This document shows positions 8,729 through 16,852 of a stretch of 64,000 nt of DNA, piece after piece. Each line of letters begins with the position of its first letter. Position 1 is the stretch's first letter. The DNA lies in the NCBI RefSeq assembly GCF_002154895.1, contig NZ_MUIZ01000002.1, positions 248,001 to 312,000 of the forward strand, given 5' to 3'. The notes beneath the pieces were generated by a model. That model worked only from the letters and a program-made list of their open reading frames with translations, was not told where the DNA came from and did no database searches. Made by a program: the position numbers and the translations under genes. The stretch comes from Lactococcus petauri (lineage in GTDB: Bacteria > Bacillota > Bacilli > Lactobacillales > Streptococcaceae).

Positions 8729-9354
8729 TGACTTATCAAGTAAAAATAATATACCCTAAAGAAGAAGCCCTTGAGAGCAATAAATTAACAGAACGTACAT
8801 TTAATGAATACATGGATGACTTGGAACCAGAAGAAGTCATTAAACAGTACGAGCAACTTCTAACTGAAGGTTATTCTATCTCAGTTAACTTTTTCCCGCC
8901 ACAAGTAGACAAAGAAGGTAGTGAACAAGATCCATTTAAAATTGCGGAGAGTTTTGAACTTGCTGGTATAACTTACAAAGCAACGTTGAAACTCAAAGCT
9001 TCAGGGACTTATGAAGATATGGTAAAAATTGCTAAAATGATTGAGCAACAAGGCTATGATTACAGCATCACTGTCAAACTTCAGATTAATGAAAATTCGC
9101 CCGTCGATTTTGAGAAAGAAAGTTCATGGTTTGATTCTGAATATGCAAAATATACGGTATTGCCTAAGGCAAGTAGCCAAGACATTTCAGATCTCCGCTC
9201 ACTTTATGATATCTTATCCGAAGAACACTATAAGGTAAGCATCAATCTTAAAGCTAAAGTCAAAAAAGATGATGACGATAGCTTCGCCAGTCAGTTGGCA
9301 GCCTATCCTGCAGAAACTTTAGTGACCTTTAAATTATCGGATGCTACAGTATAA
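8728..9354 (+). CDS. Hypothetical protein built of three ~55-residue repeats
   Basis: This 208-aa acidic protein is not recognised. It has no signal peptide, membrane segment or cysteine. Three degenerate repeats are visible at about residues 35-90, 95-150 and 155-205. Each has a helix-like stretch ending in LLTEGY / IEQQGYDY / LSEEHY, followed by a beta-like stretch (SISVNF, SITVKL, VSINLKAKV). An acidic stretch and a second short strand complete each unit. This looks like three copies of a small alpha/beta fold. The gene is leaderless and monocistronic, between a terminator and a bidirectional terminator. Function unknown. Confidence 0.75.
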   Translation: MTYQVKIIYPKEEALESNKLTERTFNEYMDDLEPEEVIKQYEQLLTEGYSISVNFFPPQVDKEGSEQDPFKIAESFELAGITYKATLKLKASGTYEDMVKIAKMIEQQGYDYSITVKLQINENSPVDFEKESSWFDSEYAKYTVLPKASSQDISDLRSLYDILSEEHYKVSINLKAKVKKDDDDSFASQLAAYPAETLVTFKLSDATV

Positions 9355-9360
9355 TAATTA

Positions 9361-9462
9361 TTTTACATAAATAAAAATATGTAAAATAAAATTAAAAAGT
9401 GTCTGGGCTTAAGTTTTAATAATGAGTTAAATGGTCTTTAGATTGTTTTACATAAATAAAAA
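9361..9462 (+). repeat. 17-bp AT-rich direct repeat
   Basis: TTTTACATAAATAAAAA occurs at 9361-9377 and again at 9446-9462, 85 bp apart. The first copy also forms a weak hairpin with TATGTAAAAT at 9378-9387. This may be a duplicated terminator region; no function is evident. Confidence 0.55.
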
Positions 9463-9490
9463 AAGAGCACAGGAATGCTCTTTTTTTATT
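9455..9490. terminator. Bidirectional terminator between the three-repeat gene and the MFS gene
   Basis: Stem AAAGAGCA/TGCTCTTT with a 6-base loop, A-run on the left and T-run on the right, so it can serve the + gene and the converging - gene. Confidence 0.85.
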
Positions 9491-10844
9491 TTTTCTTATT
9501 TTTCAATGCAGAATAACTTGCAAAGAGTCCCAGAATTACTAATACGAAGAACATGAGTAGAATGACTGATGTCCCAAATTGAGTGCCTTCTTTAAACCCT
9601 TGAGCGTGTTGAAAGACAGAGAGAATGTTGGCTACCAAAGCAGTTGCAATGGCTCCGATAAATTGCTGTGATGTATTAACCAATGCATTTCCGTCTGAGA
9701 GCTCTTCCGATGAAAGTGTGCTTAAACTGCTGGTCATTAAGTTGCTGTAGGAAACACCCAGCCCAAGCATCATAACGATATGCGCAATCAATAATAAAAT
9801 AAGTGATTGCGTTGGTAGGAAAACAAAAAGTAAAATGATACCAAAGCTTGCAGTTAATAAACCAAAGGTGATTGGTTTATTCGCACCAACCTGATCCAAG
9901 ATTTTCCCAGAAATCGGAGCGAGGATTGCTCCGACAAGAGCTCCTGGAAACATAAAGAGTCCAGCCACAGCAGAGCTATACCCAGCAGAAACTTGGATAA
10001 AGTTAGGTAAAATAAAGGATAGACCTAAAAGAAGACCTTGATAAACCAGAAGCGTAAAGAGAAGTGCAACAAATTTATGATGACGTAATATAGCTAATTC
10101 GATCAGTGTTTCTTTACGATTATAATAAACAAAGAGTAGGGCACTTAAAATACCAACAATAAAGAGAATTACAAAGGTCAGAATTTGCTCAGCGCTCAAG
10201 GCAGAAATGAAGACGAAAAACATGACAGAAAGTGCCAAAACTGGTCGAAGTGCCAGTTTTTTTGTCGTTTGTTTTTTCTCTTCTGGAAGTGAAGAAAGAC
10301 CAATAATTAGGGATACAACGATTAATGGAAGTAAAAAGATGTAAATATAGCGCCAATCCAATGCGTTTGAGATGATACCACCATAAGTTGGCCCAATGGC
10401 CGGTGCAATTGATGTTGTCACTGTTCCTAATCCCATCATCATACCACGTTTTTCAAGCGGCGCCTTGGTTAAGATAAGGTGGAACATTAAAGGCAAAGCA
10501 ATACCGGTTCCGACACCTTGTAAAAGGCGTCCGGCAAGCAAGAGGGTAAAGTTAGGTGAAAAGCAATTAATCAGGACACCAAGGAAGAAAAGAAGATTCC
10601 CAGATATAAAGAGCTTACGAGACGAGAAGCGGTGATTAAAGTACGAAGACAAAGGAATAATAATCGCAATTGCTAATAGGTAAATAGTAGTCACCCACTG
10701 TATCTTGGAAGTACTTAGCCCAAACTCAGTAATTAATTGAGGGAAGGTCACGTTCATCGCTGTTTCGATTAATACACCTGAAAAAGACAAGAGCCCGGTA
10801 GCAATGACAGCACCTAAGAGATGAAATTGTTTGTTTTTATTCAT
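9486..10844 (-). CDS. MFS multidrug exporter (DHA-type)
   Basis: A 452-aa polytopic membrane protein with about 12-14 hydrophobic segments. It contains the MFS motif GRLLQGVGTGIALPL and an antiporter motif C variant, SIAPAIGPTYGG, after helix 5. This marks it as a drug:proton antiporter of the EmrB/LmrB-like DHA2 group or a near relative. The start ATG lies at 10842-10844. AGGAGG upstream is about 12 bases away, slightly long. A strong hairpin lies in the leader (see 10876-10915), suggesting control by attenuation. Substrate unknown. The gene is on -, against its neighbours, so it forms its own unit. Confidence 0.87.
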   Translation of the reverse strand: MNKNKQFHLLGAVIATGLLSFSGVLIETAMNVTFPQLITEFGLSTSKIQWVTTIYLLAIAIIIPLSSYFNHRFSSRKLFISGNLLFFLGVLINCFSPNFTLLLAGRLLQGVGTGIALPLMFHLILTKAPLEKRGMMMGLGTVTTSIAPAIGPTYGGIISNALDWRYIYIFLLPLIVVSLIIGLSSLPEEKKQTTKKLALRPVLALSVMFFVFISALSAEQILTFVILFIVGILSALLFVYYNRKETLIELAILRHHKFVALLFTLLVYQGLLLGLSFILPNFIQVSAGYSSAVAGLFMFPGALVGAILAPISGKILDQVGANKPITFGLLTASFGIILLFVFLPTQSLILLLIAHIVMMLGLGVSYSNLMTSSLSTLSSEELSDGNALVNTSQQFIGAIATALVANILSVFQHAQGFKEGTQFGTSVILLMFFVLVILGLFASYSALKNKKK

Positions 10845-10875
10845 GCAGTTAAATGTCCTCCTAATTTAAACAAAA

Positions 10876-10915
10876 AGAGGCGAAATTATTATCCTAAAAT
10901 AATAATTTCGCCTCT
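10876..10915 (-). promoter_or_regulatory. Terminator-like hairpin in the leader of the MFS exporter gene
   Basis: Two perfect 17-bp arms (10876-10892 and 10899-10915) enclose a 6-base loop. Read on -, the second arm ends in CGCCTC followed by TTTTT, like an intrinsic terminator 30 bp before the exporter start. A 13-codon ORF beginning ATGTTGATATTATAC spans the first arm on - and stops in the loop, but it has no clear ribosome site. The layout suggests transcription attenuation, as known for some drug-exporter genes. Confidence 0.65.
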
Positions 10916-11197
10916 GTATAATATCAACATAAATCTATGTTATCTGTACGAAAGTTATAACTTTTCTATTATAACTTCTATGATAAAAAAATGCAACTGT
11001 AAATATGAAAGACAAGTCCAAGAAATTTAATTGAAATATTTTTATTATTTAACTATCAAAATTTTAACCTGTATTTATTACTTAATTATTGATATTTTGA
11101 GGAAAAGGAGTTATTATATAGTTGTGTTTACAAACGTAAACAATTTCGGGCAAGTGAGTTTCACTTCCTACAATAGAAATAAAATGGAGAAGACAAG
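10916..11197. other. Divergent intergenic region between MFS and Spx-like genes
   Basis: The 282 bp are AT-rich. They hold the presumed - promoter of the MFS gene near the left end, repeated GTTATAA/TTATAAC words around 10955-10985, and two short palindromes before the Spx-like gene. No gene was recognised. Confidence 0.5.
11125..11166 (+). promoter_or_regulatory. Two palindromic operators before the Spx-like/lactate oxidase genes
   Basis: TGTTTAC-AAAC-GTAAACA at 11125-11142 has perfect 7-bp arms. AAGTGA-GTT-TCACTT at 11152-11166 has perfect 6-bp arms. TACAAT at 11169-11174 is a possible -10. The first palindrome is only cre-like (3 mismatches to the lactococcal cre), so the binding protein is unknown. 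Confidence 0.55.
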
Positions 11198-11593
11198 ATG
11201 ATTAAATTTTACTACACTCCCTCATGTACCAGCTGTCGGAAAGCAAAAGTTTGGTTAGAAAACCACAATCTGGAATACACAGAGCATAACTTATTTGCTG
11301 ATCCTTTGACAGAAGAGGAGATTGGTGAATTGTTAGCTAAAACAGAAAACGGCACTGAAGATCTCATTTCAACACGTTCACAAGCATTTAAAAATTTAAA
11401 CGTCAATGTAGAAGATATGACTGTTAAAGAGTGGACAAAATTCATCTCACAACATCCGGAGCTTCTTCGCCGACCACTTTTAGTGAAAGGTCCACAGCTC
11501 CAAGCTGGATTTAATGAAGATCAATTGCGCAGTTTCTTTTCGAGAGAATATCGTCAAATTGAATTACAAGAAACAAAGAACGCAGTAGCTTAA
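11198..11593 (+). CDS. Spx/ArsC-family redox regulator
   Basis: A 131-aa Spx-type protein with the redox switch C10-T-S-C13 near the N-terminus and an RRPLLVKG block around residues 91-98, as in Spx. Spx proteins bind the RNA polymerase alpha C-terminal domain and redirect transcription when the CXXC disulfide forms. Lactococci encode several paralogues and which one this is cannot be told. It lies 44 bp before lactate oxidase on the same strand, without a terminator between them. Coupling a thiol-oxidation sensor to H2O2-producing enzymes makes functional sense but is inference. Confidence 0.87.
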   Translation: MIKFYYTPSCTSCRKAKVWLENHNLEYTEHNLFADPLTEEEIGELLAKTENGTEDLISTRSQAFKNLNVNVEDMTVKEWTKFISQHPELLRRPLLVKGPQLQAGFNEDQLRSFFSREYRQIELQETKNAVA

Positions 11594-11637
11594 AGTACAA
11601 ACTTGAAAAAATAATAGAAAAGAAAGAGGAAATTACC

Positions 11638-12735
11638 ATGGCATATGTTACTAGTAATGATGAACAAAAAGTAGAAATCGTAAATATTGCTTCGCTTGAG
11701 AGACGTGTAAAAGATCGTATGGAAGCTCAAGGGAATAAAGGTGCCTTTGGTTATATTCGTGGTGGCGCAGAGGATGAGTGGACAATGCGAGAAAACACGG
11801 CTTCCTTTAATACTAAAACAATCTCTCCTCGTGTGTTACGGGGAATTGATTCTGCAGACTTGAGAACCAGCATTTTTGGAATTGATCTTAAAACACCGAT
11901 TATACAAGCTCCGGTTGCTGCACAAGGTTTAGCTCATATGGAAGGAGAGGTTGATACAGCTAAAGCCATGGAAGAAGTGGGATCACTTTTCTCTATTTCA
12001 ACTTATGGTTCAACATCTGTGGAAGATGCAGCAGCAGCTGTTAATGGAGCACCGCAATTTTTTCAACTTTATATGAGTAAAGACGACCAATTTAATCAGT
12101 TCTTGCTTGAAAAAGCGGTGAAATCTGGAGTTAAAGCTATTATCTTAACTGCTGACTCTACACTAGGTGGGTATCGCGAAGAAGATGTGATTAATCATTT
12201 CCAATTTCCACTTCCGATGCCAAATTTGGCAGCATTTTCTGAGTCGGATGGTGTAGGAAAAGGTATTTTTGAAATTTATGCGGAAGCAAAACAAGGCCTC
12301 GTTCTCTCTGACATTCAAAAAATTAAAAACTGGACAAATCTTCCTGTTATCGTGAAAGGTATTCAAGATCCAGTTGATGCGATGGAGGCTATTGCAGCTG
12401 GTGCTGATGGTATTTGGGTATCTAATCACGGAGGTCGCCAACTTGATGGAGGACCAGCTTCCTTTACCGTCCTTCCAAGAATTGCACAAGTGGTCAATAA
12501 ACGTGTCCCAATTATTTTTGATAGTGGTGTACGTCGTGGGGAGCATGTCTTCAAAGCTTTAGCTAGTGGTGCAGACCTTGTTGCTATTGGTCGTCCCGTA
12601 CTTTACGGCTTAAACTTAGGCGGGAAAGAAGGTGTTAAATCAGTGTTTGAACATCTTAATAAAGAATTATCGATTACCATGCAGTTAGCTGGTGCTAAAG
12701 ATATTGAAGCTATCAAAAACACTGACTTACTTTAA
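11638..12735 (+). CDS. lctO: L-lactate oxidase (FMN-dependent alpha-hydroxy acid oxidase)
   Basis: A 365-aa enzyme nearly the length of Aerococcus lactate oxidase. The active-site residues line up with a one-residue shift: Tyr39 in GYIRGG, Arg180 in LGGYR, His264 and Arg267 in SNHGGRQLDGG. The FMN phosphate site FDSGVRRG and GRPVLYGL follow. It oxidises L-lactate with O2 to pyruvate and H2O2 in the cytoplasm. Pyruvate oxidase lies 200 bp downstream, so the two can convert lactate to acetyl phosphate, giving two H2O2. Other family members (glycolate, mandelate) are less likely given this close fit. Confidence 0.92.
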   Translation: MAYVTSNDEQKVEIVNIASLERRVKDRMEAQGNKGAFGYIRGGAEDEWTMRENTASFNTKTISPRVLRGIDSADLRTSIFGIDLKTPIIQAPVAAQGLAHMEGEVDTAKAMEEVGSLFSISTYGSTSVEDAAAAVNGAPQFFQLYMSKDDQFNQFLLEKAVKSGVKAIILTADSTLGGYREEDVINHFQFPLPMPNLAAFSESDGVGKGIFEIYAEAKQGLVLSDIQKIKNWTNLPVIVKGIQDPVDAMEAIAAGADGIWVSNHGGRQLDGGPASFTVLPRIAQVVNKRVPIIFDSGVRRGEHVFKALASGADLVAIGRPVLYGLNLGGKEGVKSVFEHLNKELSITMQLAGAKDIEAIKNTDLL

Positions 12736-12826
12736 ATTTGAGTAAGTTAAATCAAAAAGTGTATCGAAAATCCTCTCTTAAAAAGTTATTTTTCGGGTAT
12801 CTTTACCTTTTCAGACTATTTCGTAG

Positions 12827-12861
12827 TATAATTAAGATATATTGAAATGAAAAGGCTTTCG
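12827..12861 (+). promoter_or_regulatory. Promoter and weak cre-like site before pyruvate oxidase
   Basis: TATAAT at 12827-12832 lies about 100 bp before the gene. TGAAAAGGCTTTCG at 12848-12861 matches the lactococcal cre consensus at 12 of 14 positions, but the central CG is changed to GG. CcpA control is therefore only a possibility. Confidence 0.4.
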
Positions 12862-12935
12862 CTAGAGAGCAGCAATTCGTCATCTAATTTTCGGTCACTC
12901 ATATTTTAAGTTTTTAGAAATGAGAGGAAATAGTA

Positions 12936-14729
12936 ATGGTAGAAACAATAAAAGCTGGTGTTGCAGCAGTTAAAGTTCTTGAAAATTGGGGAGTAAAAGA
13001 TATTTATGGTCTGCCAGGTGGCTCCATTAATTCTTTGATGGATGCCCTCTTAGAAGAAAAAGAGCGTATTCATTTTGTTCAGGTCCGACATGAAGAAGTG
13101 GGTGCGATGGCTGCAAGTATGCACGCTAAATTTACAGGACATATCGGTGTAGCCTTCGGTTCTGCAGGACCTGGCGGAACGCACTTAATGAACGGTTTAT
13201 ATGATGCAAAAGAAGATCATGTTCCTCTGTTGGCAATTATTGGTCAATTTGGCACTACTGGAATGAATATGGATACTTTCCAAGAAATGAATGAAGATAC
13301 TATTTATGCTGATGTTTCAGTCTACCATCGTGTGGTCATGACCGCACAATCGCTTCCTCATATTATTGACGAAGCGATTCGTCAAGCCTACAGCAAAAAA
13401 GGTGTGGCTGTCGTTCAACTTCCTGTTGATTTAGGTTGGCAAGAAATTGAAAAAGATTCATGGTTTGATGCAAGTCAAGCTTATATCCAACCGGAACTTG
13501 CTGAACCCAAGCAAGAGGCTATTGAGCAAGCGATGCAAATTTTACAAAATGCTGAACGTCCTGTCATTTTCTCTGGTATCGGGATGCGTGGCGCAGGGAC
13601 TGAACTTATGGAGCTTTCAAGAAAAATTAAAGCCCCAGTAATGGTTTCCGCACTGGCTATTGATATTGTGGATGATGACTTTGATGCTTTTCTTGGATCG
13701 CCTACTCGAGTTTCAAGAAAGCCAGCTAATGATGCTATTGCAAACGCAGATACGGTTTTAATGCTGGGAACGAATCAACCTTTTATCGATGTTACGAATA
13801 TGTTTGAACATGTGAAACACGTGATTCAAGTAGATATTGATCCTGCAAAACTAGGCAAACGACAACGGACAGAACTCAGCATTTTAGCAGATGCTAAAAA
13901 AGTTGTGAAAGCTCTCTCTCAGCAAATGAAGGAAAAAGAAGAGACACCTTGGTGGCGTGCTAATGTAAAAAATATCGCCAACTGGAAAAATTATACGCAG
14001 ACCCTTGAAGAAGATAAAGAAAATCCGTTGAATCTTTATCAGGTCTATCATGCTATTAATAAAGTCGCGAAAAAGGATGCACTTTTTTCAACTGATGTTG
14101 GAGATGTTACGATGACATCTGTTCGTCATTTGCATATGGGTAAAGGTCAACTTTGGCGCACTTCTGGTTTGTTTGCGACAATGGGTGTTGGGATTCCAGG
14201 TGCGATTGCGGCCAAGTTAGATTTCCCTAATCGTCAAGTGTGGTCACTTTCAGGTGATGGTGCTTTTTCAATGGTTATGCAAGATTTAGCAACTCAAGCT
14301 CAAGAAAAGTTACCAATTATTAATGTCGTTTTCTCTAATCAACAGTTTGGTTTTATCAAAGATGAGCAAGAAACGACTAATAAAGGTTATCTTGGGGTGG
14401 AATTTACTGGGATTGATTTTGCAAAAGTTGCTGAGGCAATGGGCGTTCATGGCTTTACAGTTAACAAAGTCGAAGAGTTGGACAATGTTTTTGCCCAAGC
14501 AATGAAGTTGGTTGAATCAGGCTTACCTGTACTTATTGATGCTAAAATTACGGGTGAAAGTCCTATTCCAGTGGAACGTCTGCAGCTTGATCCTAAACAA
14601 TATCCACAAGAAACTATTGATGCTTTCAAAGAACGTTTCCATGCTGAAAAATTACAACCTTTTGCTGTTTATATGGAGGAAGAAGGTTTAGTTGAGGCAG
14701 GAAAGGCGACAGACTTGGGAGGCTTCTAA
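12936..14729 (+). CDS. pox: Pyruvate oxidase (ThDP- and FAD-dependent)
   Basis: A 597-aa protein of the ThDP oxidoreductase family. It has GLPGGSINSLMDAL at the N-terminus, the essential Glu in VRHEEVGAMAA, and a SAGPGGTHLMNGLYDA block. The ThDP-binding motif runs from SGDGAFSM to the NQQFGF region near residues 435-475. Length and motifs fit phosphate-dependent pyruvate oxidase (POX/SpxB) better than acetolactate synthase. It turns pyruvate, phosphate and O2 into acetyl phosphate, CO2 and H2O2. It is followed 19 bp later by a small ferredoxin-like gene. Lactate oxidase upstream can feed it. Confidence 0.9.
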   Translation: MVETIKAGVAAVKVLENWGVKDIYGLPGGSINSLMDALLEEKERIHFVQVRHEEVGAMAASMHAKFTGHIGVAFGSAGPGGTHLMNGLYDAKEDHVPLLAIIGQFGTTGMNMDTFQEMNEDTIYADVSVYHRVVMTAQSLPHIIDEAIRQAYSKKGVAVVQLPVDLGWQEIEKDSWFDASQAYIQPELAEPKQEAIEQAMQILQNAERPVIFSGIGMRGAGTELMELSRKIKAPVMVSALAIDIVDDDFDAFLGSPTRVSRKPANDAIANADTVLMLGTNQPFIDVTNMFEHVKHVIQVDIDPAKLGKRQRTELSILADAKKVVKALSQQMKEKEETPWWRANVKNIANWKNYTQTLEEDKENPLNLYQVYHAINKVAKKDALFSTDVGDVTMTSVRHLHMGKGQLWRTSGLFATMGVGIPGAIAAKLDFPNRQVWSLSGDGAFSMVMQDLATQAQEKLPIINVVFSNQQFGFIKDEQETTNKGYLGVEFTGIDFAKVAEAMGVHGFTVNKVEELDNVFAQAMKLVESGLPVLIDAKITGESPIPVERLQLDPKQYPQETIDAFKERFHAEKLQPFAVYMEEEGLVEAGKATDLGGF

Positions 14730-14748
14730 TCACATTAAGGGGGGGAAA

Positions 14749-15009
14749 ATGGACAATTCAAAAATTAATAATCAAGCAACAACTGATGAAAACTTGGAGC
14801 AAGCAGGTTACCGACGTTATCGTGGTAAGGAAATGGATATCTATTATAATGCTCAAATTTGTGAGCATGCAGGAGAATGCGTACGTGGTAATGCAGCTGT
14901 CTGGGAAGTGGGGCGCAGACCATGGATTATCCCAGATAATGGAGAAAAATTTGATAATCAAGAGGTTATCAATCGTTGTCCATCTGGTGCACTAAAATTT
15001 ATCAAGTAA
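14749..15009 (+). CDS. YjdI-like divergent 4Fe-4S mono-cluster protein
   Basis: The 86-aa protein ends in a divergent ferredoxin domain (Fer4_19 type). Cysteines are seen in ICEHAGECVRG and RCPSGALKF, with the typical PWI/IP segment between. The ATG at 14749 is chosen because a GGGGGGG Shine-Dalgarno run lies four bases upstream. A longer in-frame start inside pox has none. The N-terminal 25 residues are polar and variable. It sits between pyruvate oxidase and a YjdJ-like acetyltransferase; the YjdI-YjdJ pairing is common in bacteria, though its role is unknown. An electron-carrier role is family-level inference. Confidence 0.82.
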   Translation: MDNSKINNQATTDENLEQAGYRRYRGKEMDIYYNAQICEHAGECVRGNAAVWEVGRRPWIIPDNGEKFDNQEVINRCPSGALKFIK

Positions 15010-15027
15010 AAAGAAAAGAGGAAGACT

Positions 15028-15300
15028 ATGAAAACTGTTGAAGAAGACAACAACATTATCTTGTACAATGACAATAATGAACGCATCGGCGAGATGACAT
15101 TTATGAGAATGGGCAATAATATTGTTATCACTCATACAGGTGTTGCTATTGAATATCGAGGCCAGGGTCTTGCTCAACTACTTTTAAAAGCAGGGATCGA
15201 GAAAGCACGTAAAGAAAATCTCAAACTTCAAGCGACTTGCCCGTATGCGGCAAAGTATTTTAGAACCCACAAAGAAGAATTACAAGACGTTTTAAAATAG
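15028..15300 (+). CDS. YjdJ-like GNAT-fold acetyltransferase
   Basis: A 90-aa protein of the short GNAT group (COG2388). It has the acetyl-CoA loop EYRGQGLAQLLL near residues 48-59 and the C-terminal CPYAAKYFRTH signature of this group. At about half the usual GNAT size it is complete for the family. It lies 18 bp after the ferredoxin-like gene with its own AAGAGGAAG ribosome site, and a terminator follows. Substrate unknown. Confidence 0.85.
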   Translation: MKTVEEDNNIILYNDNNERIGEMTFMRMGNNIVITHTGVAIEYRGQGLAQLLLKAGIEKARKENLKLQATCPYAAKYFRTHKEELQDVLK

Positions 15301-15307
15301 GAAAAAT

Positions 15308-15338
15308 AAGTCAAAACATTCGCGTTTTGGCTTTTTTA
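15308..15338 (+). terminator. Intrinsic terminator after the yjdI-yjdJ-like pair
   Basis: AAGTCAAAAC pairs with GTTTTGGCTT around a 6-base loop, followed by TTTTT. Confidence 0.8.
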
Positions 15339-15377
15339 CTATTATGATGGATTTAAGAGAAAGTTGGAGGAGCAGAT

Positions 15378-16700
15378 ATGGAAAAATATGACTATATTAT
15401 TATCGGTGCAGGACCTGGAGGGAATGCACTAGCTTATGCACTCAAAGAGCAGGGAGCATCTGTCCTAATTGCGGAAAAGGATAAATGGGGCGGAACGTGC
15501 CCGAACTATGGTTGTGATCCCACAAAGATTATGATGGCACTTGTTGAAGCAAAGTACAGAGCAGAAAATCTCGTATCCGCTGGTTTACACAGTAACCTTA
15601 GAATTGATTGGCAAGAGATGCTAGCTCGAAAAAGAGCATACAGTGATGGCATTCCTTCAAGCACTGAACAAGGATTGAAAAGCGCAGGCATTAAGACTGT
15701 TTATGGCTCGGCAAGTTTTCAGACCGATGGACATCTAGATGTCGGGGATAAGGCATACTTTGCGGATAACTATATCCTAGCAACTGGTGCACGACCAAGG
15801 GTTTTGGATATTCCGGGTAATGAGTATTTACTGACTTCTAATGACTTCTTAGAGCTAGAGGAACTTCCCAAACGTCTTGTTTTCTTAGGTTCGGGTTATG
15901 TCTCACTTGAATTAGCGCAAATCGCTAATGCAGCGGGAGCTGAGGTTTCTGTTCTCACACACGGAGCACTAAAAATTCGAGGTTTCGCGGATGAATTTGC
16001 AGCCTCGTATATTAAGCAATTACAAAAGGAAGGCATTTCCTTTATTGATAATTTTTCGCCTGAAAGGCTTGAACAAACTGACTCAGGAATCAAAATCACT
16101 AGTGAAGACAATCGCAATGTCACTGCTGACGGTGTTATCTCAGCAGTCGGGCGTATTCCAAATATTGAAGACCTAAATCTGGACGCTGTCGGTGTAAAAA
16201 CAACGGCTAAAGGTATCGAAGTCAATGAATTTTTACAAACTAATAACCCAAATATATATGCTATCGGAGATGTTTTAGATAAAAAGCAGCCCAAGCTAAC
16301 CCCTGTTTCAGGTTTTGAAGCTAGATACCTTGCACGTTATTTTGCACAGGACGGTCAAAATGAAGGTATCAAATATCCGGCCATTCCTACTGTTATTTTT
16401 GGATCTAGCAAACTCGCCCAAATTGGTCAAACCCAAATTTTTGATAAAGAAAATGAGCGAAACATAGATATGACGGATTGGTATACCTATAAACGCATAG
16501 CTGATCCTCTTTCAAAAATTAATGTTATTGTAAATGATAAAAATGAAATTCTTGGAGCGACACTTCTCTCGACAGTGGCAGAAGAACTTGTAAATATCTT
16601 GAATTTCTGCATTAATCAAGCTATTAATTTGGACAAATTTCAAAATATGATCATGGCCTATCCCACAATTGCTAGTGATTTATTCTATCTTTATGACTAA
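15378..16700 (+). CDS. Pyridine nucleotide-disulfide oxidoreductase, class I
   Basis: A 440-aa flavoprotein. GAGPGGNALAY at 10-20 binds FAD, and the redox-active disulfide is GGTCPNYGC (Cys41, Cys46), spaced as in glutathione and dihydrolipoyl reductases. A second Rossmann motif GSGYVSLE binds NAD(P)H, and YAIGDV the FAD ribityl. The C-terminal dimer domain is present, but the usual HAHPT segment reads MAYPT, so the catalytic His of glutathione reductase and Lpd is replaced. This argues against classical Gor or Lpd and leaves the substrate unknown. Flanked by terminators, it is monocistronic; its position suggests thiol homeostasis. Confidence 0.85.
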   Translation: MEKYDYIIIGAGPGGNALAYALKEQGASVLIAEKDKWGGTCPNYGCDPTKIMMALVEAKYRAENLVSAGLHSNLRIDWQEMLARKRAYSDGIPSSTEQGLKSAGIKTVYGSASFQTDGHLDVGDKAYFADNYILATGARPRVLDIPGNEYLLTSNDFLELEELPKRLVFLGSGYVSLELAQIANAAGAEVSVLTHGALKIRGFADEFAASYIKQLQKEGISFIDNFSPERLEQTDSGIKITSEDNRNVTADGVISAVGRIPNIEDLNLDAVGVKTTAKGIEVNEFLQTNNPNIYAIGDVLDKKQPKLTPVSGFEARYLARYFAQDGQNEGIKYPAIPTVIFGSSKLAQIGQTQIFDKENERNIDMTDWYTYKRIADPLSKINVIVNDKNEILGATLLSTVAEELVNILNFCINQAINLDKFQNMIMAYPTIASDLFYLYD

Positions 16701-16705
16701 AAAGC

Positions 16706-16736
16706 AGAAAGAGCCAAGGTTGAGGCTCTTTTTTTG
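16706..16736 (+). terminator. Intrinsic terminator after the disulfide oxidoreductase gene
   Basis: Stem AAAGAGCC/GGCTCTTT with an 8-base loop and a run of T. Confidence 0.88.
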
Positions 16737-16773
16737 CGTTTTTTTAATTAATCTAATAATTTTTAGTTTATGC

Positions 16774-16832
16774 TTGACATATTTACAGCAAGCGATTACA
16801 ATAGTTAAGTAATATGTGAGAACGTTTCCACA
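16774..16832 (+). promoter_or_regulatory. Ribose operon promoter with LacI-type operator
   Basis: TTGACA (16774-16779) and TACAAT (16797-16802) are spaced by 17 bp. TGTGAGAACGTTTCCACA at 16815-16832 is an imperfect palindrome centred on AACGTT, placed just after the start point. It fits both an RbsR operator and a CcpA site (12 of 14 to the lactococcal cre). Confidence 0.85.
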
Positions 16833-16852
16833 TTATGTCACAAGGAGGTCTA

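Noticed and set aside
15896-16294. A 132-codon open frame on - opposite the disulfide oxidoreductase
   Set aside because: Shadow frame of a gene with clear FAD and NAD(P) motifs; no ribosome site.
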